DNA from: JBEKHT01 sp049516595
GTDB taxonomy: Bacteria; Chloroflexota; Anaerolineae; Anaerolineales; RBG-16-64-43
Reading direction: 5' to 3'
Assembly (NCBI GenBank): GCA_049516595.1
Contig: JBEKSY010000031.1
Coordinates: forward strand, 1 to 41,648
Length of the DNA stretch: 41,648 bases
Made by a program: the position numbers and the translations under genes. The notes beneath the pieces were generated by a model that was given only the letters and a program-made list of their open reading frames with translations, did no database searches and was not told where the DNA came from. The stretch's first letter is position 1, and the number at the start of each line of letters is the position of its first letter. Below, piece after piece: positions 26,201 through 33,482 of this stretch.

Positions 26201-29001
26201 GGGAGGGCCAGCGGGAGAGAGGACGGCCTGAGCCACGCCGTCAGCAGGCCAAGACCGAGTGCCAATACCGGCGCAAGCGCCATCCGCCTCCAGGTGGAGG
26301 CAGACCCCTCGCGCCTTCCAAAGGAGCGGGCAATGTGGGCGGACGAGGTCCACTGCAGCAGACGCCGACGGGTGAGGGTCAGGCGGATCAGAGTGACCCC
26401 GATCGCATCGAGTGCGAGCAGTGCCTCAAAGGGAAGAAAGATCAGGGCCAAGGACCACCGAAGCAGGTCCGCTCCGAGGGGCCGCAGAACCTGCAGGGAG
26501 GGATCGGCCGGCCGCCGATATCGGATTTCAAGGGCTATCCCTGCTACCAGAGAGGCAGCCGGGGCAAGGATCGCCAGCCCAGTCCATATGCTGGCGGGGC
26601 CCGGGAGCCAGACCCAGCCAGCGACAAGGAGTGCCAGCATGGATGGCGCGAGCAAGCTCCGCCGCAGGTTATCGAAGATCTTCCAGCGATCGAGCGCCGA
26701 GAGATAGTTCGGGATTCCCCCCCCCTCCTCGAGCGGCACCTGCTCCAGCAGCCAGGGCAACAGCTGCCAGTCGCCCCGAATCCAGCGGTGCAAGCGTTCT
26801 TCGTAGGCAAGGTATTGGTCGGGGAAGTCCTCCAGAAGGGTCACGTCGCTAACGAGCCCTGCGCGCCCCACCACACTCTCCAATAGGTCGTGGCTGAGCA
26901 AGGCGTTCTCGGGAACGCGCCCAGCCAGGCTGCGCTGGAAGGCGGCCAAGTCCATGATGCCCTTCCCGACGTAGGTGCCTTCCTGAAAGAGGTCCTGATA
27001 GACGTCGGACACCGCCTCCGTGTAAAGGTCGAGTCCGCGGTCCCCCGCGAAGATGCGGCTCAGGATCGTCTTCCCGACACTGGTCGGTTTGACGCGGACG
27101 CGCGGCTGAAGGAGAGTGTATCCGCCGATCAGGGCGCCGCTGCGCGGATCGAACACAGCCTGATTCAAGGGATGAGCCAGCGTTGCCACAAGACGACGCG
27201 CAGCGCCTCGGGTGAGCGTCGAATCCGCGTCGAGCGTAATCACGTAGCGGACACGTGGCAGCCGTCCGAACCCGCCCACGATGTACGACGATTCCCCCCC
27301 GCCCCTCATGAGACCGCTCAGTTCAACCAGCTTGCCTCGCTTGCGCTCCCAGCCCATCCAAACGCCTTCCTGCGGGTTCCAGGAGCGAGCACGATGGAAC
27401 ATCTGGAAGCGCGCACGCTGTCCGTGCGCGTATTTCTGGTTGAGGGCCCGAATCCCTTCTTGGGCCCGCGTCAGTAGGGCCTCATCTCCCGGCATGTTTT
27501 CCTGAGGCGCGTCGCCGAAATCCGTGAGAAGGGCAAAATGCAGGTTCGCGTCCAACGTGCTCAGAAAATGCTGTTCGAGTTGCCGAAGTAGGGCGTCCAC
27601 TTCCTCGGGGCTGGTGAGGAGGGCCGGGATGGCGACCAGCGTGCTGCACTCGCGGGGGATGCCCTCCTGGAACTCCATCTTCGGCAAGGGACGAGGCGGA
27701 ACAAGGCGCGGGATGAGGGAATGGACCAGACTCACACTGATGGTCATGGCCGGGACGAAGGCGAGGAGGCTGGCTGCCCCCACCTTCAGCAAGGCTCCCC
27801 CGCTCTCCGCAGTAAGGCCTCCAACGCCGATCTCAAGGAGTACCGCTAGAAGGCCAATGCTCCCAAGGTAGACCCAGATGGCGTGCCCCTCAAGCCAGCG
27901 GCCCACGCGCGTCTTGGTCGAGGGGTGGTAGTCCAGACGGGCCTCGAGCTCCCTCCGGCCCTGATCGATAAGATAGAAGCCAACGTGGTGGCCCCGTGCT
28001 GCGAAGAGACCTCTTACCTGCGCATCTGAGCCACGGGGTCGACGGGGAGGAAGGGCGGAGGGCTTGCGCTCACGACGGCTTTGGGGAGGTCCGGGCGGGA
28101 CCGCCTCAGGCGAGGGAGCAGATTCGCCGCCGCGGGCCATGCGGACTTCATTTTGGTATCGGGCGAGGTCGAGGGCCACTTGGGCAACGGCCTCTTCGGA
28201 CCGGCCCGCCGCCCGGGCCATGTGCTCAACCACCTTGCGGTAGCGATCCCGTGTCTCGAAATCCATCCGCGCATAGACTTGGGCTGGATCACGGCGCAAG
28301 ATCGCCTCGACCAAGTTGAGGTCTTCAAAGAGGGCCTTCCAGTCCTCGATGTCTAGCGTGCGCAGGCTGAGAATGCTGTTGGCAACCGCGGATTGCCCAA
28401 GCTTCTCCTGCGATTGCGATTCGGTATTTGAGGGAGTCGCGCCTCCCTCCGCATGATCAAGCAGGCTGGTTGCGGCTTGAGCGAGTAGCTCCAGGGTAGC
28501 CAGACGCAGCATCGTCGGTAGGGCCCACAGTTCCCCCATCGACAGCGGGGTCACGGTCTGGTAGGCGGCAACGAAGCGTCGGATGCGATCGGGGTCGAGA
28601 TAAAACTCGCAGCAGGCCGTCAATTCGCGCGCCAAGCCATAGATCCGCGGCAGGTCGCGGAGGGGAGCCTCGTCGAGTTTCGGCAGTTCGCGGTAGAAGC
28701 CCTCAGGCAGATCCAAGCGGACCTGCCGCATGGCCTGGGTGACAACGTAGAAGTTGTCGAGCAGCCATTCCCCCGCGTACGAGAGCCCGACCTTCGAGTC
28801 GGGCATGCTGGCCAGACGTGCATTGGCACTGCGGAGAATCCTTTCCTGCTCGTCGAGGCGGCGCAGGAAACGGTGTTGGCCGCGGCGTCTCGTGGCGCTG
28901 TGACCCGCTGCCAATCGCTTCGCGCGGTCTTCCAAGGACAGCGGTTGCGGGGCAGCACTCTCGGACTCGGTGGGTTCGCGGGCGGACTCCAACTCAGTCA
29001 A
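20299..29001 (-). CDS. ndvB: Cyclic beta-1,2-glucan synthase (GT84/GH94)
   Basis: This 2900-aa giant membrane enzyme matches the NdvB/Cgs family, usually about 2800-2900 aa. It makes cyclic beta-1,2-glucan from UDP-glucose at the inner membrane. N-terminal membrane pairs (about 365-430) precede the GT84 glycosyltransferase domain, with metal-binding DADSTLTRGA near residue 590. More membrane segments lie at about 780-980. A glycoamylase-like domain follows (SESGYYAFDAGLNYQYRAF, near 1450), then two beta-sandwich/GH94 phosphorylase-like parts; the C-terminal GSGDWNDGLN near residue 2580 carries the GH94 acid Asp. Family knowledge: this last part trims and controls chain length. The start is a TTG, with GGAAG just before. 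It follows the universal stress protein gene by 15 bp, so they are probably one operon. Confidence 0.95.
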   Translation of the reverse strand: MTELESAREPTESESAAPQPLSLEDRAKRLAAGHSATRRRGQHRFLRRLDEQERILRSANARLASMPDSKVGLSYAGEWLLDNFYVVTQAMRQVRLDLPEGFYRELPKLDEAPLRDLPRIYGLARELTACCEFYLDPDRIRRFVAAYQTVTPLSMGELWALPTMLRLATLELLAQAATSLLDHAEGGATPSNTESQSQEKLGQSAVANSILSLRTLDIEDWKALFEDLNLVEAILRRDPAQVYARMDFETRDRYRKVVEHMARAAGRSEEAVAQVALDLARYQNEVRMARGGESAPSPEAVPPGPPQSRRERKPSALPPRRPRGSDAQVRGLFAARGHHVGFYLIDQGRRELEARLDYHPSTKTRVGRWLEGHAIWVYLGSIGLLAVLLEIGVGGLTAESGGALLKVGAASLLAFVPAMTISVSLVHSLIPRLVPPRPLPKMEFQEGIPRECSTLVAIPALLTSPEEVDALLRQLEQHFLSTLDANLHFALLTDFGDAPQENMPGDEALLTRAQEGIRALNQKYAHGQRARFQMFHRARSWNPQEGVWMGWERKRGKLVELSGLMRGGGESSYIVGGFGRLPRVRYVITLDADSTLTRGAARRLVATLAHPLNQAVFDPRSGALIGGYTLLQPRVRVKPTSVGKTILSRIFAGDRGLDLYTEAVSDVYQDLFQEGTYVGKGIMDLAAFQRSLAGRVPENALLSHDLLESVVGRAGLVSDVTLLEDFPDQYLAYEERLHRWIRGDWQLLPWLLEQVPLEEGGGIPNYLSALDRWKIFDNLRRSLLAPSMLALLVAGWVWLPGPASIWTGLAILAPAASLVAGIALEIRYRRPADPSLQVLRPLGADLLRWSLALIFLPFEALLALDAIGVTLIRLTLTRRRLLQWTSSAHIARSFGRREGSASTWRRMALAPVLALGLGLLTAWLRPSSLPLALPFLLAWLVSPQIAQAIGGRPRQPQPRLSSAERQLLRGLARRTWLFYERFVGPEDHWLPPDHFQESPHGQVAHRSSPTNIGFLLLSDLAAGDLGYVSPIGLALRLDSTFDTLDSLERHRGHFFNWYDTRTLAPLPPRYVSTVDSGNLAACLITVSQACSAMAEARVFPWQRWQGLLDTLAILGEGLQEAGDDGAATAVRDELADIAGRVLAVEGEPAQWAGLLEDLSGPGLSNLDRLLVQMIEATPQTLSPEELNGLRLCSERVRHHFMSMRRDLDVLLPWVSILGAPPALFTAPQVDPLVQSLWGTLLKSFSPTVRLREVPEICRAGEAGLKALQARSEELARHRLEAQEVEGLLPEAAAWCERLASALQASRMAAESLILQYQKLGARAEAFVQAMNFGFLFDLRREVFHIGYNLAAGKLDENHYDLLASEARLASVVAIAKRDVPLSHWLHLGRPFTRADGLLALLSWNGTLFEYLMPPLLLGSYPGTLLDQSSRAAVRGQIDYARRKQIPWGISESGYYAFDAGLNYQYRAFGVPGFGLKRGLDEDLVVAPYASLMALSLFPREVLHNIRRLRRLGMVGQFGFYEAVDFTVSRLPLGQAQARVLSYMSHHHGMTLAALANFLSDEVMVRQFRADPRIQSVELLQQEQLPLRAPLEEAPGLAVMSARAMRQQVSLAPWRVPAQAQTPNVHLLSNGRYGVVITSAGGGYSQWQGIALTRWRADPTLDDWGTWIYLKDRDSGALWSAAFQPIASASARQSTLFYPYKAEFHREQDALTLKMEVAVAVEDDVEIRHLVLTNNSDRPRRVTLTSYAEVVLAPQEVDRSHPAFNKLFIESEFLPDLSALIFHRRPRSSEDQPIHLIHMLVANSGRHAPVAHEADRAQFLGRGRTVRYPLSLTGPGAGLSGTTGATLDPIMALGLEIELAPRAATRLAFVTLASQTRAEALALAGRYQTLAAIDSAFGRARRQIEGEMREQSLSTADLAGLDQLLSALLYPNPGRRANVETLASNRKGQDGLWAFGISGDYPILMVRLDSEKETPLVQEVLRDHAFWRKRGMKIDLVLLIDKETGYGQELQGELYQLLVRMQSATWLNERGGIFLVSSDQMGAEDRALLESAARVLLDGSRGGLLEQLAKPIEAPRRLPAFTPTLPGTEELEPTPEIVRPPGLQFDNGRGGLSPDGSEYQIYLRPGERTPSPWINVVANPQLGFLVSEAGSGYTWAENSSENRLTPWANDPVSDTPGEVLYLRDEETAGLWTPTPLPTPAAAPYLVRHGAGYSIFEHHSHGLKQRLRLFVVPDSPVKVVALSLENLWHRQRRLTATYYARWVLATDPEVSSQYLVPEYEPQANMLLVRNPYSLEFGGRFAFLAASQPPHGLTTDRSEFLGPLGSLGRPAALSRVGLAGAVQPGLDPCAAIQVHVELKPGEVKEIFFLIGQAADREEAVRLARQLEDPAQVEIAWRDTLALWDDVLGAVQVTTPDPAMDLMLNRWLLYQVLSCRMWGRSALHQSSGAFGFRDQLQDVMALVHARPQIARNHLLEAARHQFEEGDVLHWWHPPSGRGVRTRCSDDLLWLPFVTAHYVEATGDETVLAEKVSFLKGAPLGAEETDRYGLFPSTDEAYSLYEHCRRALEKGSGCGAHGLPLIGSGDWNDGLNRVGFEGKGESIWLGWFLHATLRQFAPLSEGMGQVEEAADYRKRAERLRSALESAGWDGDWYRRAYFDDGEPLGSTENEEWSIDAMAQSWAVLSGAGDLARAERAMRVVRERLVHPEDKLILLAAPPFDKTPRDPGYIKGYPPGVRENGGAYQHAAMWTAWAFLELGWAEEAHACFQIVNPLNVTETAGGLERYQVEPYVVAADVSNLVSRTGRGGWTWYTGSAGWMYRLGLEGILGAHRVGNSLRLAPCIPSAWPGYQIRYRFGRSLYHIEVRNPQGVSRGVSEIRLDGEVLREPRVPLQDDGRSHEVILLMG

Positions 29002-29016
29002 TCTTCCAGGTCGGCA

Positions 29017-29973
29017 TCAGTTTTTCTGCCTCTCTCCAACTGCCAACTCGGCCACGGTCGGCCCGATCTCCTCCGGGCCGAGATCCTGGACAATGAGCAA
29101 CGGGCTGCTGCCGTAGGCGATGAAGCTGATCGCCAGGCTTCCATAGGGCCACTGGGTTCCACCCGAATAGCCATGAGCACTGATAGCGAGAAGGTCGACT
29201 TTTTCTTGCGCCGCGAGCAAATGAAGCGTGGCGGCTACATGCTCGCTCACCAGCAGACGGGTACTCACCGAAACCGGCAGGCGGGATTGGAGCTCTTCGA
29301 GGTACTTCGCGGCCTCCAGGCGGTTGCGCTCAGTGATCTGATCGGCCAAGGCCTGGTCTTCCCTCGAGGCAGGAGCGCGGCGAGGCAGTTCAGGCCGCCG
29401 CACCACATGGGCGAGCAGGACCTGGGACCCCTGCTCTCGGGCTAGCGCCATTACGAGCGGCAGGACGCACTCCGCACGCTGGGAGCCATCCAGGGGAACC
29501 AGGATCCGCCCATAGCGCAGGCCGGTGAGCTCGCTGCTCGCCGGTTGATAGGCCGGGACGAGCAAAATCGAGAGGCGGGCACGCCACAGGATTCTCTGAA
29601 CCACGCTGCTCACGTTCCAGCCACTCAAGCCGCTGCGACCATGAGAGCTGAGGACGATCAGGTCAACTCGATTGGCGTGGGCGTAGTCAATGACCCGCAG
29701 GGCGGGCTGTCCTTCCAGCAGGACTTGCTCAGGCGGGATTCCGCCCGCGCCGAACCGTCCGGTAACCTCCTTGAGGTAGGCCTCCGCTTCCGCCTTGCTG
29801 AAGTGCCATTCCATTGGATCGATGGAACGCGACCGGCCTCCCGTCTCGGCTTGCTCCACAACCTGCAGAAGGGTCATCCTGGCGCCCATCGCCCTGGTCA
29901 TTGAGACGGCGTGGGGCAGAACGCACTCCGCCAGCGATGATCCGTCCAGGGGGACAAGGATGTGCGCGAACAT
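29017..29973 (-). CDS. Tandem universal stress protein (two UspA domains)
   Basis: This 318-aa cytoplasmic protein is made of two UspA-type domains. Each starts with the same signature: MFAHILVPLDGSSLAECVLPHAV and YGRILVPLDGSQRAECVLPLVM. Each ends with the nucleotide-loop region: SSHGRSGLSGW, then SVVQRILWRARLSILLVP, and SAHGYSGGTQW, then SLAISFIAYGSSPLLIVQ. The G-x2-G-type loop suggests ATP binding, at least in the first half. The ATG at 29973 has AGGAGG seven bases upstream; an open frame extends 28 codons beyond but is not needed. It is immediately upstream of the glucan synthase and probably co-transcribed with it, tying glucan production to stress. Confidence 0.92.
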   Translation of the reverse strand: MFAHILVPLDGSSLAECVLPHAVSMTRAMGARMTLLQVVEQAETGGRSRSIDPMEWHFSKAEAEAYLKEVTGRFGAGGIPPEQVLLEGQPALRVIDYAHANRVDLIVLSSHGRSGLSGWNVSSVVQRILWRARLSILLVPAYQPASSELTGLRYGRILVPLDGSQRAECVLPLVMALAREQGSQVLLAHVVRRPELPRRAPASREDQALADQITERNRLEAAKYLEELQSRLPVSVSTRLLVSEHVAATLHLLAAQEKVDLLAISAHGYSGGTQWPYGSLAISFIAYGSSPLLIVQDLGPEEIGPTVAELAVGERQKN

Positions 29974-30574
29974 ATCGATCCTCCTTCGGGAGGAGCCTGC
30001 CTCACCAGCGGGACCAAGACACGAGGACGACGGGATCTTGCCCCTCCCCCCTGCCATACGCTCCCGCCGGGCAGGCCTCGCTCGGGCTGCTTGCCGTTTT
30101 TATCGTATCATACTATCCCTGCGAAAGCCCCGTGTTCCGTGTCAGCAAGAGCGGGACAAAGGGGAGGCCAGGGTTAAGCTATACTCCCTCGGCCTGATCG
30201 GAACGGGCCCTCGCTCTGTTCACGACCTGCTGGCATTGCAACCGCCGTGTATCCAGCGTCCGCTCTGAACCGGCCATCGTCAGAACCTGACCGTTTTGCA
30301 GGGCAAGGCGACCGTCGCCTTGACACAGAGCATACAACTGAGCCAGCCGCCCACAAGGATCCATCTTCCCGAGGGCGGGCACCACGAGGGAGACACCCGA
30401 CCGGGTTACATCGCACCAGGCTCTTGTGGTCGCAGTAATCAAGACCGACCTTGACGCGAGACGGGACCGGAGGTAATCTCGCTCTCGGTCGCGAACCTTG
30501 CCAGACCCACTCACAGCGCAACCGATGGGGCACTGCCATTGCAGGCTGCGCCGCACAATGAATCAGGAGGATGG
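29974..30574. other. Divergent intergenic region, one palindrome
   Basis: About 600 bp between the minus-strand USP operon and the plus-strand M32 gene; promoters for both should lie here. On the minus strand TATGAT (plus 30107-30112) could be a -10 box, but no good -35 was found. CAAGGCGAC-C-GTCGCCTTG at 30304-30322 is a perfect palindrome with 9-bp arms. A minus-strand frame of 125 codons (30179-30556) shows no family pattern. Confidence 0.4.
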
Positions 30575-32083
30575 ATGGGGCAGGCCCTGGATCTGCTCAA
30601 AGCGAGCTTGGGAGAGGACGCCGACCTGGGCGCGGCCTCCGAAGTGCTCCTGTGGGACCAGCAGACCTACATGCCCCCCAGAGGCGGGCCCTACCGTTCC
30701 GCTCAGCTGGCCGGGCTTGAGCTCCTGATCCACCAGAGGTCCACTTCCGATGAACTCGGGACCTTGCTTGACGCTGCGGACCAGGAGGTGGCGGGATTAC
30801 ACCCGGACAGCGACGAGGCGAGGCTGGTCCGCGTGACCCGGCGTGAGTACTCGCGCAGGCGTCGAATTCCGTCGGCTTGGGCCGGGGAGTTCGCCCGCGT
30901 GACCTCCCTTGCTCAGCAGGTCTGGGAGCGCGCTCGCGACACGAATGATTTCGCGCTGTTCCGACCCCACCTTGAGCGCATCGTTACGATGCGCCGCGAG
31001 TATGCGAGCTTCTTCGCTCCCCACGCCTCCCCCTACGATCCCCTGCTGGACAGCTATGAGCCAGGACTGAAGACAGCCAAGCTCCTCGAGGTCTATGCCA
31101 CCCTGCGTCCGGCCCTGCGGGACCTGCTCGGAGAAATCACGGCGCACGCGGGAGCGGTAACCGACTCCTGCATACAGGGTGACTTCGACGAGCGGACGCA
31201 ATGGGACTTTGGGATCGAGGTCCTCCGCCGCATGGGCTTTGACTTTGAGCGCGGGCGTCAAGATCTCTCGGCCCATCCCTTTACCACCTCGTTTTCGCCC
31301 AGTGACGTGCGCATCACCACCCGCCTCCACCGGGACCTGCTCACCTCGGCCCTCCTCAGCAGCATTCACGAAGGAGGGCACGGGCTCTACGAACAAGGAG
31401 TGGATCCGGGCCTGGCCCGCTCCCCCCTGGCCAGTGGGGCCTCCACCGCCATGCACGAATCTCAGTCTCGCCTGTGGGAAAACCTGGTCGGCCGAAGCCG
31501 ACCGTTCTGGAGGTCTTTCTTTCCCGCCCTACAAACACACTTCCCGCAGTTGCACGCTTTGTCTCTCGAGGGTTTCTACCGCGCGATCAACAAGGTCACG
31601 GCCTCCTGCCTGCGGGTGGAAGCCGATGAGGTAACCTATCAGCTGCATGTCATGCTGCGCTTCGAGCTCGAGCTCGCACTGCTGGAGGGATCGCTGCAAG
31701 TGAAGGACCTGCCGGGTGCCTGGAACGAGCGCATGCAGCAGGATCTGGGGATCACGCCCCCTAATGACGCCCAGGGCGCTCTGCAGGACGGGCATTGGGC
31801 CAGCGGCGATTTTGGTTACTTTCCTTGCTACACCCTTGGTGATCTCATCTCGGTCCAGATCTTCGACCAGGCCCTTAAGCAGGAGCCGCAGATCTCCCAG
31901 GAGATCGAATCCGGGAACTTGGTCCCGCTTCTCGGCTGGTTGAGAGAAAACGTCTACAAACACGGCGCGAAGTTCGAGGCGGAGGAACTGGTCAGGCGCA
32001 TCACCGGGCTCCCTACACAAGTCCAGCCTTATCTGCGCTACTTGCGAACGAAGTTCGGTGAGATATACGGCCTCCTCTCCTGA
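30575..32083 (+). CDS. M32 metallocarboxypeptidase (thermostable carboxypeptidase 1 type)
   Basis: This 502-aa cytoplasmic zinc enzyme is near the family length of about 500. It begins with the M32 N-terminal helix motif SEVLLWDQQTYMPPRGG, followed by mostly helical structure. The zinc site is SIHEGGHGLYEQG (HExxH at 265-269), with the downstream zinc Glu in HESQSRLWEN (294-299). The conserved end GDFGYFPCYTLGDLISVQIF is present. It removes C-terminal amino acids, with broad specificity in the family. The ATG at 30575 is chosen, with AGGAGG only four bases upstream; a TTG 12 codons earlier has no site. It has no obvious partner gene. Confidence 0.95.
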   Translation: MGQALDLLKASLGEDADLGAASEVLLWDQQTYMPPRGGPYRSAQLAGLELLIHQRSTSDELGTLLDAADQEVAGLHPDSDEARLVRVTRREYSRRRRIPSAWAGEFARVTSLAQQVWERARDTNDFALFRPHLERIVTMRREYASFFAPHASPYDPLLDSYEPGLKTAKLLEVYATLRPALRDLLGEITAHAGAVTDSCIQGDFDERTQWDFGIEVLRRMGFDFERGRQDLSAHPFTTSFSPSDVRITTRLHRDLLTSALLSSIHEGGHGLYEQGVDPGLARSPLASGASTAMHESQSRLWENLVGRSRPFWRSFFPALQTHFPQLHALSLEGFYRAINKVTASCLRVEADEVTYQLHVMLRFELELALLEGSLQVKDLPGAWNERMQQDLGITPPNDAQGALQDGHWASGDFGYFPCYTLGDLISVQIFDQALKQEPQISQEIESGNLVPLLGWLRENVYKHGAKFEAEELVRRITGLPTQVQPYLRYLRTKFGEIYGLLS

Positions 32084-32430
32084 GCATATTCAGGGGACCA
32101 CCCCGCCGTGGCGGCCCCTCGCCTCGGGTATCCGCACCGAACTGGCGCACACGCCAAGCAGGAGAGGGCAGGGCTGGCTGCGACGATGAGGTCCTCGGTA
32201 CGCCCTGCAGCTTTGTGTCCGCAAGGTTGTGCTATCCCGCTTGTATCCCCACGTCTGTGCCCCTGAGATCATGTCGACCATGGAGCACAAGCCTCTTCGG
32301 TCAAATTCAATCAATTGAGCGACTCAAAGGCTTGTACCCCACGCGTTGCCTCATCGCTAAATGCTGCCGAAGCGAGGTCCTGACACCAGGGTTCCACCGG
32401 AGATAATGCATGACTTGCACTTGGCGACGA
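32084..32430. other. Intergenic, no gene recognised
   Basis: About 350 bp after the M32 gene. No hairpin, promoter or protein pattern was recognised. It leads into the structured element described next. Confidence 0.5.
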
Positions 32431-32633
32431 ACCTCGTCAGGTCGAGCGAAACCAGAAGATGGGTGTCACCCTCAAATGGATGGGACTGACGTCTGAGGCT
32501 GCTTTCGGAGGACGAGGGCTCATGACCTGGAGGTCGCTGGTTCCCCAGCCTGGCCCCTGGGCAGGCGAGTCCAGCCCCCACTACCTGAAACGAGAGCCGA
32601 GGCTATCTGAGCCTCGGTTTCTTGTTTCTCGTT
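32431..32633 (+). ncRNA. Structured element, copy A (IS110-associated RNA or transposon end)
   Basis: The segment is related to the one at 41225-41402. The core 32467-32523 aligns to 41261-41317 with no gaps and about 77% identity. A helix CCTCAAAT (32470-32477) with GTCTGAGG (32491-32498) is supported, because the other copy has matching changes. GGAC (32510-32513) may pair with GTCC near 32569-32572. A terminator follows: CCGAGGCT (32597-32604), loop ATCTG, AGCCTCGG (32610-32617), then TTTCTT. The closing pair T-A here is C-G in copy B, a compensatory change. The part after GGCTCAT resembles initiator tRNA, but no acceptor stem exists. It may be a bridge-type RNA of IS110 elements, or a shared transposase 3' tail ending in TGA at 32494. 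Function unproven. Confidence 0.5.
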
Positions 32634-32871
32634 CTGATGCATGAGACTGCAATTGGCAGGTCGAATCACTTGCAAGTCTCGGACTTGAGACCCTTCGCAG
32701 ACTCGTGGGGCCAGTAACCAGGCGGTCCTAGGTTCCAATCTTAGGGGCACCCCCTACCCAAACCAGAGTCCACCAGCAGGCTATTCCCCATGGTGCTTCG
32801 TCCGGTTCCTCCACGGCCGGTATCTTGGGATGGCGTTTTCGGCCACCGCAGTAATCACCAGTCGGTTTCTC

Positions 32872-32911
32872 TTGCCAAAAAAGGTTCGTATGCTTATAGT
32901 TAGTATACGAA
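32872..32911 (+). promoter_or_regulatory. Promoter and inverted-repeat operator of the first MarR gene
   Basis: TTGCCA (32872-32877), 17 bp, TATAGT (32895-32900) form a sigma70-type promoter. TTCGTAT (32885-32891) and ATACGAA (32905-32911) are perfect 7-bp inverted arms spanning the -10 box, and GTATAC (32903-32908) lies at one arm. This is the expected position for autorepression by the downstream MarR protein. No experimental support. Confidence 0.65.
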
Positions 32912-32944
32912 TTATTTGTCCAAAAAGAATCGGAGGGGATAGCC

Positions 32945-33454
32945 ATGGAAACCGCTGAATTGCAAACAGCCGCCGGCGAGCTGCGTTCATTGACCGGAAG
33001 GATTCTCAAGGTGGCCAGGCATGATACCGAACAGCGGCTAAGTGCCAGCAAAGTTGGCATCAGCGCTCTGCAGTACGGCATTCTGAAAATCTTGAACAAT
33101 AAGAACTGCACTTTGAGTGAATTAAGCGGCCTGATGGGGCGCGAACCCGCCACCCTCCTGCCCGCCGTGGATACCCTGGAAACCAGGGGCATGCTCCAAC
33201 GCGGCCGGGATCCAAAAGACCGCCGGCGCACACCTCTCACTATCACCGGGCAGGGTATGGCAGTTCTGGAGCGGGTGCCGCAGGTGGGGGAGAACGACCT
33301 GCTCCTGAACGCCTTGAAAGGGTTGGGCGATCAGAAAGTCGAACAATTGATTTTCCTGCTGCGCGAGGTCGCCCTGCAAGTGGCGCAAGATAAGAACAAA
33401 GTCGGCCTTAAGGATCATCTGGAGACCCAGAAAACCAGGGCTGGACGAGTCTAA
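32945..33454 (+). CDS. MarR-family transcriptional regulator
   Basis: This 169-aa winged-helix regulator has an N-terminal dimerisation helix, then the MarR core from about 35 to 110: ISALQYGILKILNNKNCTLSELSGLM, GREPATLLPAVDTLETRGMLQR and the wing DPKDRRRTPLTITGQG. A C-terminal helical dimer part follows. GGAGGGG lies about seven bases before the ATG. Upstream is a promoter with an inverted repeat over the -10 box. It precedes a dehydrogenase, a nitroreductase and a broken SDR on the same strand, probably one operon responding to a small toxic compound (inference). Confidence 0.9.
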   Translation: METAELQTAAGELRSLTGRILKVARHDTEQRLSASKVGISALQYGILKILNNKNCTLSELSGLMGREPATLLPAVDTLETRGMLQRGRDPKDRRRTPLTITGQGMAVLERVPQVGENDLLLNALKGLGDQKVEQLIFLLREVALQVAQDKNKVGLKDHLETQKTRAGRV

Positions 33455-33482
33455 TATCCAACCTAATCCCAGGAGGTAAAGA

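Noticed and set aside
30179..30556. Minus-strand open frame of 125 codons between USP and M32
   Set aside because: No ribosome-binding site with a recognisable start and no domain pattern; overlapping frames are equally open.
32507..32590. A functional tRNA-Met(CAT) gene
   Set aside because: The anticodon-arm and T-arm resemblance is real, but the anticodon stem is poorly paired, the T-loop holds 23 extra bases and there is no 5' acceptor strand.
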